64,000 nucleotides of DNA from Yeosuana marina (GCF_011762485.1 NZ_JAAKGI010000046.1:155476-219475), one strand, 5' to 3'. Positions 28,966 through 38,334 are shown, counted from the stretch's first letter. The notes: generated by a model not told the origin, from the sequence alone. Numbers and translations are program-made.

Positions 28966-29892
28966 ATGAAAGTAACAGTAGTAGGTGCAGGAGCAGTTGG
29001 CGCAAGTTGTGCAGAATATATTGCAATTAAAGATTTCGCTTCAGAAGTAGTTTTATTGGACATTAAAGAAGGCTATGCAGAAGGTAAAGCTATGGATTTA
29101 ATGCAAACAGCATCTTTAAACGGGTTCGATACAAAAATAACAGGAGTCACTAATGACTATAGTAAAACTGCAAACAGCGATGTTTGTGTTATTACCTCTG
29201 GAATTCCTCGTAAACCAGGAATGACTCGCGAAGAGTTAATAGGTATTAATGCAGGTATTGTAAAAACAGTATCGTCTAATTTAATAGAACATTCTCCAAA
29301 TACCATTATGATTGTGGTGAGTAATCCAATGGATACTATGGCATACTTAGTTCACAAATCAACAAGTTTACCAAAACATAAAATTATAGGGATGGGTGGA
29401 GCATTAGATTCTGCTCGTTTTAAATACAGATTAGCTGAGGCTTTAGAAAGTCCAATAAGTGATGTAGATGGAATGGTTTTAGGTGGACATAGTGATACAG
29501 GAATGATTCCATTAACACGTTTAGCAACAAGAAATGGAGTGCCAGTTTCAGAATTTTTATCTGAAGATAGATTAGATGCTGTAAAAGAAGATACTAAAGT
29601 TGGAGGCGCAACACTTACAAAATTATTAGGAACCTCTGCATGGTATGCGCCGGGAGCTGCAGTGTCTGCTTTAGTTCAGGCTATTGCTTGCGATCAAAAG
29701 AAAATGTTCCCATGCTCAGTAATGTTAGAAGGTGAATATGGTTTAAATGATATTAGTCTTGGAGTACCAGTAATTTTAGGTAAAAATGGTATTGAAAAAA
29801 TCGTGAATATCGAGCTTAACCAAGCTGAAAAAGACAATATGATTTCTAGCGCAGAAGCCGTTAAAAAAGTAAATGAGTTATTAGAGTTGTAA
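28966..29892 (+). CDS. mdh: Malate dehydrogenase
   Basis: A 308-residue NAD-dependent malate dehydrogenase of the LDH-like type, converting malate and oxaloacetate in the TCA cycle. It shows the nucleotide fold GAGAVGASCAEY, an acidic residue after strand 2 (LLDIKEG), the substrate arginines in SGIPRKPGMTR, VVSNPMDTM, the Asp-containing GALDSARFKYRLA and the catalytic His in GGHSDTGMIPL. It has its own promoter and a terminator after it. Confidence 0.97.
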   Translation: MKVTVVGAGAVGASCAEYIAIKDFASEVVLLDIKEGYAEGKAMDLMQTASLNGFDTKITGVTNDYSKTANSDVCVITSGIPRKPGMTREELIGINAGIVKTVSSNLIEHSPNTIMIVVSNPMDTMAYLVHKSTSLPKHKIIGMGGALDSARFKYRLAEALESPISDVDGMVLGGHSDTGMIPLTRLATRNGVPVSEFLSEDRLDAVKEDTKVGGATLTKLLGTSAWYAPGAAVSALVQAIACDQKKMFPCSVMLEGEYGLNDISLGVPVILGKNGIEKIVNIELNQAEKDNMISSAEAVKKVNELLEL

Positions 29893-29921
29893 GATTCAAT
29901 AATTTAAAATATATATTTAAA

Positions 29922-29952
29922 TAAAGACTGTAGAAATACAGTCTTTATTTTT
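29922..29952 (+). terminator. mdh terminator
   Basis: An 11-bp perfect stem TAAAGACTGTA / TACAGTCTTTA with a GAAA loop, then a T-rich stretch that overlaps the next promoter. Confidence 0.85.
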
Positions 29953-29960
29953 TATATTTG
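29953..29960 (+). promoter_or_regulatory. -7 element placing transcription start at or next to the ATG
   Basis: TATATTTG ends only 4 bases before the ATG at 29965. If used with normal spacing, the mRNA would be leaderless or nearly so. Confidence 0.5.
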
Positions 29961-29964
29961 GCGC

Positions 29965-30591
29965 ATGAAAAAAACATGGTACTTTGGTGCTTTTTTAATT
30001 CTCTTTACCTTATTAGGGTTTTATCAGAATCAAATTTCTGAACCTAATCAGGAAATTGTATTGAAATTTTCGGATGTTGATATAACGTCTGAAGAAGCTC
30101 AAAATGCTATTCTAATTGTTAAAAAGCAATTACAAGCCTTAGGTGTTGATGCTGTTCAAGTTCAAGAGCTAAAGGCAGGTCAACTTAAAATAACCTACTA
30201 TAGTGATGAAGATGTTGAGAGCATAAAAAAAATGCTTTCAGAAGACAGTTCGATTCAAATTGGAGATGCATCCCATAGTGAGAATAATACTTCAAGCTTT
30301 CCTTCAAATAAAAGGATAAAAAATTACAAACTTGATGTCTTTGAAATTAATAAAACTCATAATACAACCTCAGGTTTAGATGGAAAGTGTGTTTTAAACT
30401 TTAAACAAGATTACGATAGATTTCATAATCCAAAAATATACCTCTACAGGAATGATTTAGGTACTAATGATACTCATATTAATGTATGTTTAGCATTTAA
30501 AGTACGTAAATATGTCTCTCTTGCGATTGATAATACTTCACGGAGTATTCCAGAAGTCAGGGCAGGACCCAATGAAAAAGGGATTGTATAG
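29965..30591 (+). CDS. Membrane-anchored protein upstream of secDF, SecD P1-like N-terminal half
   Basis: A 208-residue protein with an N-terminal membrane anchor (3-19). Residues 30-95 (EIVLKFSDVDITSEEAQNAI, KKQLQALGVDAVQVQELKAG, LKITYYSDEDVESIKKML) look like the periplasmic alpha/beta fold of SecD P1 domains. The C-terminal half has several Asn- and Cys-containing strands and is not recognised. It lies 180 bases upstream of secDF, in the same direction, with no clear terminator between. A role with SecDF is a guess from context. Confidence 0.6.
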   Translation: MKKTWYFGAFLILFTLLGFYQNQISEPNQEIVLKFSDVDITSEEAQNAILIVKKQLQALGVDAVQVQELKAGQLKITYYSDEDVESIKKMLSEDSSIQIGDASHSENNTSSFPSNKRIKNYKLDVFEINKTHNTTSGLDGKCVLNFKQDYDRFHNPKIYLYRNDLGTNDTHINVCLAFKVRKYVSLAIDNTSRSIPEVRAGPNEKGIV

Positions 30592-30771
30592 TTTAATTGA
30601 AGTTTTATCAGAAGTTTATTTCTTTAACTAAAAAACTATAGCCAATAACGATTCCTATTAAAATTCATTTTTTATCTTAAAAATCAAATTAATTTAACCA
30701 CAAAACAAACTCTAAACGATTAAGATAACCTATACAGTTATTTAACAAGTTTGATATAAAAACAACAGAAA

Positions 30772-33753
30772 ATGCAAAATAAAGGATTAGTAAAATTATT
30801 TGCAATTTTATTTGGTTTAGTGAGTATTTATCAACTCTCTTTTACATTTAAAGCAAATCAAATAGAAAGAAATGCCAATGAGATGGCCATCAATAAAATC
30901 TCAGATACAGTTCCAGATTACCGAGCACTAAGAAGCGCAGAAGAGTCTGATTATTTAGAGTCTATTGCTAACGATACCGTGTTTAATATTGGTATAGCAA
31001 AATTCACTTATAATGAAGTGAAGGAAAAAGCTATGAATCTTGGGCTAGACCTTAAAGGAGGAATAAATGTAATTCTTCAAGTATCAGTAAAAGATATTTT
31101 AAAAGGATTAGCCAATGAAAGTAAAAATCCAGTTTTTAATAAAGCGTTGGATGATGCTTCTCAAATGCAAAAAAACAGTCAAAACACTTATTTAGAAGAC
31201 TTTTTCACAGCTTTTGATAAGATTAAAGGTGATACACGGTTAGCCTCTCCAGATATTTTTTACACCAAAGCGTTAGACGGTGAGATTGATGGAAGTATGA
31301 CTGATGATGAGGTTAAACAAGTTATTCAAAAGAAAATAGACGAATCTATCGTTTCTGCTTTTGAAGTATTACGTAAACGTATTGATGAGTTTGGTGTAAC
31401 CTCACCAAATATTCAACGTTTAGGAACATCAGGAAGAATTCTTGTTGAATTACCTGGGGTTAAAGATGTGGAGCGTGCTACAAAATTATTACAAAGTACA
31501 GCTCAATTAGAATTTTGGGATGCTTATAAAGGAGAACAATTCTTTTCGTTTTTAGCTCAAGCTAATGAAGTTTTAAAAAAGACAGTAAAGAAATCTACCG
31601 AAAATCAAGAAGTAAAATCTAATGATCAAGAAGATGCAACAGATTCAAAAATTGATGAACTTTTAGGAGATACAACTACTGATTCAACAGCTGTTGAAGT
31701 AAATCCTTTATTCGATTTAATTAAAGGTCAAGGTTACCAAGGAGGTCCAGTTATTGCGAAGTTTGATGTTAAAGACAAACAAAAAGTTCTTGATTATTTA
31801 AACTCTCCACAAGTAAGAGAATTACTTCCAGCAGAAGAACGTTATGTTAAATTCGCGTTTGGAAAACCAGAAAAAGATGGCGAGTTAGTTGATTTATATG
31901 CGTTAAAAGGCAATAGAGATGGTATTCCTGAATTAAGTGGATCTGTAGTTACCGATGCCAGAAATGCTTTTGGACCAAGTGGTAAACCAGAAGTGTCTAT
32001 GCAAATGAACAGTAAAGGAGCCAAAATATGGGAGGAAATGACAGGGAGAGCTTTTAATCAAGGGACTCAAATAGCCATTGTTCTTGATAATGTTGTGTAT
32101 TCGGCTCCCGGTGTAACTACTGGACCTATTGCTGGAGGTAGTTCATCAATTTCAGGAAATTTCACTTTAAATGAAGCTGTCGATTTAGCGAATGTATTGC
32201 GTGCTGGTAAATTGCCTGCTCGTGCAGATATTATATCTAGTGAAGTTGTTGGGCCATCATTAGGTCAAGAAGCCATTCACAGTGGTAAAGTATCATTTAT
32301 GATTGCCTTAGCTTTAGTATTGATTTGGATGATTGTGTACTATGGTAAAGCGGGTGGTTTTGCTGATATAGCTATGATGTTAAACATCTTATTGATTTTT
32401 GGTATTTTGTCGGGATTAGGAGCTGTTCTAACATTACCTGGTATTGCTGGTATCGTGCTAACAATAGGTATGTCCGTTGATGCCAACGTAATTATCTACG
32501 AGCGTATTAGGGAAGAAATTGCCAAAGGTAAAGCTTTAAAAGAAGCTATTAAAGATGGTTTTAGTAATGCCTTGTCATCTATTTTAGATGCTAATATTAC
32601 AACTGGTTTAACAGCCTTAATCTTATTTATTTTCGGAACAGGACCTATTAAAGGATTTGCTACTACCTTATTAATTGGTATTGGTACATCTTTATTTACT
32701 GCAATTTTTATTACAAGATTACTAATAGATTGGTATGTTGATAAAGGAGGTAAGTTAGAGTTTTCAACAGCTCTTACTAAAAACCTTTTCAGAAACCTTA
32801 ATATTGAATTTTTAAAGAAACGTAAAGTTGCTTATATCGTTTCAGGAGCATTTTTAGTAATTAGTTTAGGATCTTTATTTACAGAAGGATTAGATCAAGG
32901 TGTTGATTTTGTTGGAGGTAGAACTTACCAAGTGCGTTTTGATCAGGATGTAAATGCTACAGAAATTACCTCGGTATTAAGAGATGTTTTTGGAAGTGCA
33001 GATGCCAAAACGTTTGGTGACGCTAATCAATTAAAAATCACAACGAAATATAAAGTTAATGAAACTAGCTCAGAAGTCGATGAAGAAATACGAGTAGATT
33101 TATATAAAGCATTACAACCTTATTTAGACGGATTGACTTATGATGAATTTATAAGTGATGCAGATACAAAAACTGTTGGTTTGATGAAGTCTTATAAAGT
33201 AAGTCCAACAATTGCAGATGATATTAAACAAGCTTCTTTCTGGGCTATTTTAGGATCATTAGTTGTTGTATTCTTATATATATTATTACGATTTAAAAAA
33301 TGGCAGTTTTCATTGGGAGCTGTATTGGCGGTATTCCATGATGTATTTATTGTGTTAGGGGTATTCTCATTAACCTACAAGTTTTTACCTTTTAGTATGG
33401 AAATTGACCAAGCCTTTATCGCAGCGATATTAACGGTAATTGGATACTCATTGAACGATACGGTAATTGTTTTTGATAGGGTTCGTGAATACTTAGCTGA
33501 GCATACCAGCTGGGATTTTGAGAAAACAGTCAACATATCTCTAAGTAGTACTTTGGGTAGAACATTAAATACATCGTCTACAACTTTGGTTGTTTTGTTA
33601 GCAATCTTTATATTTGGTGGAGATTCTATTAGAGGATTTATGTTTGCTTTAATAGTAGGGATTGTAGTAGGAACGTATTCATCGTTATTTATTGCAACAC
33701 CATTAATGTATGATACTTTAACTAGAGAAGATAAAAAAAGAAAGAAAAACTAA
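30772..33753 (+). CDS. secDF: Protein translocase SecDF fusion
   Basis: The 993-residue inner-membrane protein that uses the proton gradient to help Sec export. SecD comes first: an N-terminal transmembrane helix, GLDLKGGI at 91-98, the P1 periplasmic domain, GPSLGQEAI and VDANVIIYERIREE. Then SecF: VDFVGGRTYQVRF, GYSLNDTVIVFDRVRE and FIFGGDSIRGF. An acidic low-complexity insert (about 270-310) lies in the SecD periplasmic part, common in the phylum. It ends just before a strong terminator. Confidence 0.97.
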   Translation: MQNKGLVKLFAILFGLVSIYQLSFTFKANQIERNANEMAINKISDTVPDYRALRSAEESDYLESIANDTVFNIGIAKFTYNEVKEKAMNLGLDLKGGINVILQVSVKDILKGLANESKNPVFNKALDDASQMQKNSQNTYLEDFFTAFDKIKGDTRLASPDIFYTKALDGEIDGSMTDDEVKQVIQKKIDESIVSAFEVLRKRIDEFGVTSPNIQRLGTSGRILVELPGVKDVERATKLLQSTAQLEFWDAYKGEQFFSFLAQANEVLKKTVKKSTENQEVKSNDQEDATDSKIDELLGDTTTDSTAVEVNPLFDLIKGQGYQGGPVIAKFDVKDKQKVLDYLNSPQVRELLPAEERYVKFAFGKPEKDGELVDLYALKGNRDGIPELSGSVVTDARNAFGPSGKPEVSMQMNSKGAKIWEEMTGRAFNQGTQIAIVLDNVVYSAPGVTTGPIAGGSSSISGNFTLNEAVDLANVLRAGKLPARADIISSEVVGPSLGQEAIHSGKVSFMIALALVLIWMIVYYGKAGGFADIAMMLNILLIFGILSGLGAVLTLPGIAGIVLTIGMSVDANVIIYERIREEIAKGKALKEAIKDGFSNALSSILDANITTGLTALILFIFGTGPIKGFATTLLIGIGTSLFTAIFITRLLIDWYVDKGGKLEFSTALTKNLFRNLNIEFLKKRKVAYIVSGAFLVISLGSLFTEGLDQGVDFVGGRTYQVRFDQDVNATEITSVLRDVFGSADAKTFGDANQLKITTKYKVNETSSEVDEEIRVDLYKALQPYLDGLTYDEFISDADTKTVGLMKSYKVSPTIADDIKQASFWAILGSLVVVFLYILLRFKKWQFSLGAVLAVFHDVFIVLGVFSLTYKFLPFSMEIDQAFIAAILTVIGYSLNDTVIVFDRVREYLAEHTSWDFEKTVNISLSSTLGRTLNTSSTTLVVLLAIFIFGGDSIRGFMFALIVGIVVGTYSSLFIATPLMYDTLTREDKKRKKN

Positions 33754-33777
33754 CTCAAACTTTTTTCTTTTTGTTAG

Positions 33778-33806
33778 AAAGCCTATCAAATTTTGATAGG
33801 CTTTTT
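33778..33806 (+). terminator. secDF terminator (copy 1 of a shared hairpin)
   Basis: An 11-bp stem with arms AAAGCCTATCA and TGATAGGCTTT, then T-run. The same hairpin and T-run are used on the other strand at 38828-38856. Confidence 0.88.
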
Positions 33807-33869
33807 TTTATACTATTGCGAATAATAAATGTAGTTTGAAATCTGATTGTAAAAATAGTCACATTCATG

Positions 33870-33893
33870 TCAGGTCGAGCGCAGTCGAGACCT
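33870..33893. repeat. REP-like palindromic intergenic repeat
   Basis: AGGTCGAG-CGCA-GTCGAGACCT is a GC-richer imperfect palindrome in an AT-rich spacer. The GTCGAG-CGCAGTCGAGA wording resembles dispersed intergenic repeats I recall in Flavobacteriaceae. Only one copy is in the window. Confidence 0.45.
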
Positions 33894-33992
33894 AGGCAAT
33901 CTTTTATAATAGAATGACTGTTACTATATGTTGAAGAAATTAGTTTGTTAAAGAATAATAATGTGGTATTATTAGAATTAAATAAAGTGTTC

Positions 33993-34496
33993 TTACTTTT
34001 TAATTTCAGAAAACGAAATACTATCACCAACAGAAAGTGACCATGTATCTGCCTTTCCAGCATTAACTTCTAAGACATATTTTACTGGTGCATTGGAAGG
34101 TAAGGGTGTTTCATCAAGGGGTTTAGCATTTTTTTGAAAGCTAACTATTTTTTTGTCTTGGTTAATGTAAATGATGTCCAAGGGAATATGCGTATTTTTC
34201 ATGTAGAAGTATCGTTCCTGAACATCATCAAATATAAACAACATACCTTGATTTGGTTTCATGGAATTTCTATACATCAACCCTGTTTGGGTTTCATACT
34301 CATTATCGGCAATTTCAATATCTAATCTTTTTTTTATAGAATCATTAGAAGAATTATAAAGATTAAGTTCTCCTTCCTTTTTAAAAGTTATATCAATCTG
34401 TTTTACAGTTTTGTTCTCTTTTTTACAAGATATTGTGTTTAATGAAACAATGCCTAGTGTAATCAAAGTGAGTAAACGTATGTTTTTAAATAGCAT
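33993..34496 (-). CDS. DUF192 family lipoprotein
   Basis: A 167-residue protein with a lipoprotein signal (Cys24 in NTISC) and a DUF192 domain from about residue 55: RLDIEIADNEYETQTGLMYR, MKPNQGMLFIFDD, FYMKNTHIPLDIIYIN and NAPVKYVLEVNAG. Function is unknown. Its ATG directly follows the lgt stop (no gap), so the two are coupled. Confidence 0.9.
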   Translation of the reverse strand: MLFKNIRLLTLITLGIVSLNTISCKKENKTVKQIDITFKKEGELNLYNSSNDSIKKRLDIEIADNEYETQTGLMYRNSMKPNQGMLFIFDDVQERYFYMKNTHIPLDIIYINQDKKIVSFQKNAKPLDETPLPSNAPVKYVLEVNAGKADTWSLSVGDSISFSEIKK

Positions 34497-35426
34497 TTAT
34501 TTAGTAGCCTTTTTTGGTTTGTAAATAAACATAAAATAAAGACCAATAATAATGAAAGGGATACTTAACCATTGCCCTGTGTTAAGTCCAAACCAGTTAA
34601 TATATTCATCACCTTGTGGTTCTTTCACAAATTCCACAAAAAATCTGACAGTCCAAAGTAAAATTAAGAACAATCCAAAAAGGAAGCCAGTTCGGTCTTT
34701 TAAATTAGTTTTAGAATACACGAACCAAAGAATTAAAAATACAAAGATGTAACAAAACGATTCATATAATTGTGCTGGATGCCTGTAAGGAACGGCATCT
34801 AAAAGATTTTGAAATTGAGGATTATCGGTCACTGCATAATAAGCTTTTTGAACATCTTTAATACCGGTAAGCTTAACAATTTGGCTTTTATAATAAAAGT
34901 CTTGAATAAAGCGAACTCCAAAATTTGAGTCGGTTACTTTTCCAATAATTTCAGAATTAATAAAGTTACCTATTCTAATAAACACAGCGCCTGCGGCAAC
35001 AGAAATAACAACACGATCTAAAATCCATAGCATAGATTTATAGGTGTATTTTCGTCTGTACAAATACATGCCTATTATAATACCAATTGCAGCACCATGA
35101 CTAGCTAATCCTTGAAAACCAGTAAACTCAAATGTTGGATTGGTTCTAATGGGGAGAAAAATACTCCAAAAATCTTGTGTTATTAATTCAGATTGGTAAA
35201 ATAGGACATGTCCTAAACGAGCCCCAATCATAGTTGCCAAAACGGTGTAAATAAATAACGGATCTAAATATTCTAAAGACACTTTTTCTTTAGTAAAAAT
35301 ACGTTTCATAATATACCAACCAATCATAAAAGCAACAATCCACATAACACTGTAAAAATGCAGCTTAAAATTTCCAACAATATCAATTCCAGTTAACGGA
35401 TTCCAATCAAACTTTAAGAAATACAT
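34497..35426 (-). CDS. lgt: Prolipoprotein diacylglyceryl transferase
   Basis: The 309-residue inner-membrane enzyme that adds diacylglycerol to the lipobox Cys, the first step of lipoprotein maturation and relevant to the many lipoproteins here. Seven hydrophobic segments are visible. Signatures: ARLGHVLFYQ, GLASHGAAIGIIIG with the catalytic His, RIGNFINSEIIG for the phosphatidylglycerol site, and HPAQLYES. A TATCTTTG -7 element lies 20 bases before the ATG. Confidence 0.97.
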   Translation of the reverse strand: MYFLKFDWNPLTGIDIVGNFKLHFYSVMWIVAFMIGWYIMKRIFTKEKVSLEYLDPLFIYTVLATMIGARLGHVLFYQSELITQDFWSIFLPIRTNPTFEFTGFQGLASHGAAIGIIIGMYLYRRKYTYKSMLWILDRVVISVAAGAVFIRIGNFINSEIIGKVTDSNFGVRFIQDFYYKSQIVKLTGIKDVQKAYYAVTDNPQFQNLLDAVPYRHPAQLYESFCYIFVFLILWFVYSKTNLKDRTGFLFGLFLILLWTVRFFVEFVKEPQGDEYINWFGLNTGQWLSIPFIIIGLYFMFIYKPKKATK

Positions 35427-35446
35427 AGGTTTTTATTTTTCAATGT

Positions 35447-35454
35447 CAAAGATA
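35447..35454 (-). promoter_or_regulatory. -7 element of lgt
   Basis: TATCTTTG on the minus strand fits TAnnTTTG, 20 bases upstream of the lgt start. Confidence 0.55.
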
Positions 35455-35501
35455 ATAGATTGCTATAACTTTTAGAATATATTTAGTTAATTAAGCGTTA
35501 A

Positions 35502-36620
35502 TCATTTTACAATTTCTAAAATATCAACTACAAATATTAAATTAGATTTTGGAGGGATAGCACTATTGCCTGAATCGCCATAAGCTAGGTGGTAAGGAAT
35601 AAAAAGCGTTGCTTTGTCACCAACATGTAATTGTTGTAAACCTTCTTTAAACCCCGTGATCATTCCTGCATCTGGACTCAAATTGGCTACTATAGGTTGA
35701 TATTTGTTGGCTGCTTCACGTTTATCGTTAACAGCATCATTAGCTTTGGCTGTTTCTAATTTGCTAGTTTCAATTAACTCACCCTTTTCAGAGTATAAAG
35801 CATAATCGGTTAATACTTTAGAAGTTTCTGTTAGTTTTTCACCTGTTCCTTTTTTAGTAATGAGATACTGCAATCCCGAAGGTAGTGTAACCGCTTGTTC
35901 TTGTTGTTTTTTAAATTTATCTCTTATTGCTTTTAATTTTTTTTCTTTTATTTTTTCAAGACGTTCTAATTCTGCAAAATGATTAATAAAAACTTTAGGG
36001 GCATTAAATTCATTTGCTTTGATGCCTTTTCTGATAATACGAAGCTTTTTTATAACGACATCTTCTATAGGTCTGTCTGTATCTTTTTCAGTTTTCACAT
36101 TAGAAATAGAGTCTAAAACGTCTAATCCTAATATTACCTGGCCAAAAACACTGTGGGTGTTATCTAAATTAGGTTTGGGTATTTCGGTAATATAAAACTG
36201 ACTCCCGTTTGTGTTGGGACCCGAATTAGCCATTCCTAAAATACCTGGTCTGCTGTGTTTTAATTTAGGACTGAATTCGTCATCAAATCGATATCCTGGA
36301 TTTCCAGAGCCTGTTCCTGTAGGGTCTCCTCCTTGAATCATAAAACTATCAATAACACGATAAAAAATGGTGCCATCATAAAACTTCTTGTTTCTATAAG
36401 TACTATCAACAAGTGTATTGGTTCCTTCAGCTAACGAGATAAAATTAGCAACTGTATAAGGCGCATTATTGTAGAATAATTTGGCAACCATAGTTCCTTT
36501 TGTTGTTGTAAACTCGGCATAAATACCATCTTTAAGATCTGGGTATTTATCTTTACAGGATATTAACAACATTAATAAGCCTAAAACTGAAATCTTTATG
36601 ATATGCTTTAAGGAACTCAT
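35502..36620 (-). CDS. Lipoprotein peptidyl-prolyl isomerase with cyclophilin and FKBP domains
   Basis: A 372-residue lipoprotein (Cys22 in LLISC) that fuses two unrelated proline isomerases. A cyclophilin domain (about 32-195) has FYRVIDSFMIQGGDPTGTGSG, GMANSGPNTNGSQFYITE and HSVFGQV. After a charged helical linker (about 205-250), an FKBP domain (about 255-372) ends GLQQLHVGDKATLFIPYHLA, YGDSGNSAIPPKSNLIF. It should help fold exported proteins. It lies 13 bases downstream of gldI. Confidence 0.93.
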   Translation of the reverse strand: MSSLKHIIKISVLGLLMLLISCKDKYPDLKDGIYAEFTTTKGTMVAKLFYNNAPYTVANFISLAEGTNTLVDSTYRNKKFYDGTIFYRVIDSFMIQGGDPTGTGSGNPGYRFDDEFSPKLKHSRPGILGMANSGPNTNGSQFYITEIPKPNLDNTHSVFGQVILGLDVLDSISNVKTEKDTDRPIEDVVIKKLRIIRKGIKANEFNAPKVFINHFAELERLEKIKEKKLKAIRDKFKKQQEQAVTLPSGLQYLITKKGTGEKLTETSKVLTDYALYSEKGELIETSKLETAKANDAVNDKREAANKYQPIVANLSPDAGMITGFKEGLQQLHVGDKATLFIPYHLAYGDSGNSAIPPKSNLIFVVDILEIVK

Positions 36621-36633
36621 GTACTATTTTAAT

Positions 36634-37170
36634 CTATTTTTCAGTTATAGAATTTACAGTTACTTTACACATCAAGGGCATGTTAGTTCCAATTTTTTTT
36701 TGGTCACCGTAGTAACCGTATGCTTTTTGTGATGGGAAAAGAAAGGTGACAGTCTCCCCGGGTTTCATAAGCTTTAAGCCTTCTCTTAATCCGGTAAATA
36801 TTTCCTGCCTGTCCATGGCGTAATTTTGTGTTTTCAGGTCTTCTTCGGAATAAATTAAGTTCCCGTTAATGGTTTTTACATCATAATTAAAATTTACAAC
36901 ATCACCAAAGTTGGGAGTTTTTAATGAATCTATGTCAATTTTGTTATTATAATAGTACCAAAAACCACTTTGCGATGCGATGTAATCTATATTTTTATTT
37001 TTAAGTAGTTTTTCAATGCTAGCATGTTCTTTAGCATTTAATTTTTTGTTTCGTTCAACAGAAGCATCAATAAAAGAGCCAGTTTTTACAGAAACAGGTT
37101 TTCTTGCTTCTGGTGATTTACAGCTAACAAGAGCTAGAATTACAATTATAAAGGTGCATAGTTTATTCAT
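36634..37170 (-). CDS. gldI: Gliding-motility-associated FKBP isomerase GldI
   Basis: A 178-residue lipoprotein (Cys17 in LALVSC) with an FKBP domain over about 85-178 (GLREGLKLMKPGETVTFLFP, YGYYGDQ). The preceding segment GSFIDASVERNKKLNAKE matches GldI of flavobacteria, where it supports gliding and type 9 secretion. The core FKBP active-site aromatics are only partly kept. It overlaps nrnA by 8 bases. The other gld genes are not in this window, so gliding itself is not implied. Confidence 0.85.
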   Translation of the reverse strand: MNKLCTFIIVILALVSCKSPEARKPVSVKTGSFIDASVERNKKLNAKEHASIEKLLKNKNIDYIASQSGFWYYYNNKIDIDSLKTPNFGDVVNFNYDVKTINGNLIYSEEDLKTQNYAMDRQEIFTGLREGLKLMKPGETVTFLFPSQKAYGYYGDQKKIGTNMPLMCKVTVNSITEK

Positions 37171-38182
37171 AATTTAGGGCATTTGAATAGCTAGGTAATA
37201 TACTAATAAATTTTTTTATTGTGTCATCTAATGATAATTCACTTCTTCCACCAGCTGCATTAATGTGTCCTCCACCATCAAAATGAGCTCTAGACATAGC
37301 ATTGACAGAGAAATTTCCTTTGGAGCGCAATGAAATTTTTATAATACCTTCTTGTTTATCTTCAATAAAAATAGCAGCTAATACAACATTGTCTAATGAA
37401 AGTCCATAATTTACAACACCTTCGGTATCTCCTTTTTTAAAGTTGTATTTATTGAGTTCGTCTTGAGATAATGAAATGTAAGCAGTTCTATATTCGGGTA
37501 TCACTTTTAAATTGTTTAGAGCACAACCTAAAAGTTGTAATCGTTGGTAACTATTGGTATCATATATATGATTATGAATATCGGCATTGTTAGCTCCTTT
37601 TTCAATAAGATCAGCAATAATTCTATGCGTTGTACTAGATGTTGAAGAAAACCTAAAAGACCCAGTATCCGTCATAATACCAACGTATAAGCACGTAGCA
37701 ATAGTTTCATCTATCAAACTTAAATCTCCTAACATATCAATAAAATGATATACCATTTGGCAGGTAGAGCTCATGCTAACATCAGAAAATACATACTGTG
37801 CATAATCATGAGGTTCTTGATGATGATCGATTAAAATTTTAATGGCGTCATTTTTTTCTAAAATGGTTTCCATATGTCCCGTTCTGTGAAGCGCATTAAA
37901 ATCAAGCGTAAAAATGATGTCTGCATTATCAATTAAATCATCACATTCTTTTGTTTGCGAGTCATATTTTAAAATACTGGTTTCACCTGGAATCCATTTT
38001 AAAAAATTAGGATAATCATTTGGTGTAATAACTTTCGCTTGATGCTTATATTTTAATAGGTAATGATATAATCCTAATGTTGAGCCTATAGCATCTCCAT
38101 CTGGATTTTTATGTGGAACAATTATGATTTTCTTAGGAGTAGCCAATAATTGCTTAATATTTTTGATATCTTGTTTATTCAT
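37163..38182 (-). CDS. nrnA: DHH-family oligoribonuclease / pAp phosphatase NrnA
   Basis: A 339-residue DHH-DHHA1 phosphoesterase that degrades nanoRNA and dephosphorylates 3',5'-pAp. Motifs: HKNPDGDAIGS (metal site), FTLDFNALHRTG, LIDHHQEP (the DHH motif), MTDTGSFRFSS and the C-terminal DHHA1 GGGHINAAGG. Length is typical. It heads a coupled unit with gldI. Confidence 0.93.
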   Translation of the reverse strand: MNKQDIKNIKQLLATPKKIIIVPHKNPDGDAIGSTLGLYHYLLKYKHQAKVITPNDYPNFLKWIPGETSILKYDSQTKECDDLIDNADIIFTLDFNALHRTGHMETILEKNDAIKILIDHHQEPHDYAQYVFSDVSMSSTCQMVYHFIDMLGDLSLIDETIATCLYVGIMTDTGSFRFSSTSSTTHRIIADLIEKGANNADIHNHIYDTNSYQRLQLLGCALNNLKVIPEYRTAYISLSQDELNKYNFKKGDTEGVVNYGLSLDNVVLAAIFIEDKQEGIIKISLRSKGNFSVNAMSRAHFDGGGHINAAGGRSELSLDDTIKKFISILPSYSNALNYE

Positions 38183-38220
38183 AGTAAGCGAAGATACAAT
38201 TTTTTTAAAATTGGATTGAC

Positions 38221-38250
38221 TTGTTTTTAATAAGAAATACGTTACTTTTG
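38221..38250 (+). promoter_or_regulatory. ndk promoter
   Basis: TTG at 38221-38223 and TACTTTTG at 38243-38250 with 19 bases between fit the Bacteroidota consensus in both elements. The predicted start leaves an untranslated leader of about 80 bases. Confidence 0.7.
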
Positions 38251-38334
38251 CACCGAAAATTACAAAATGAGTTTATGATTTTTTGAGAATTTATTTATCA
38301 AATAATTATAGATTGAATAATTTAAAAAGAAAAA

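Noticed and set aside
33755..34063. 102-codon open frame on the minus strand
   Set aside because: It runs through the secDF terminator, the REP-like repeat and into the DUF192 gene in another frame; no family resemblance.
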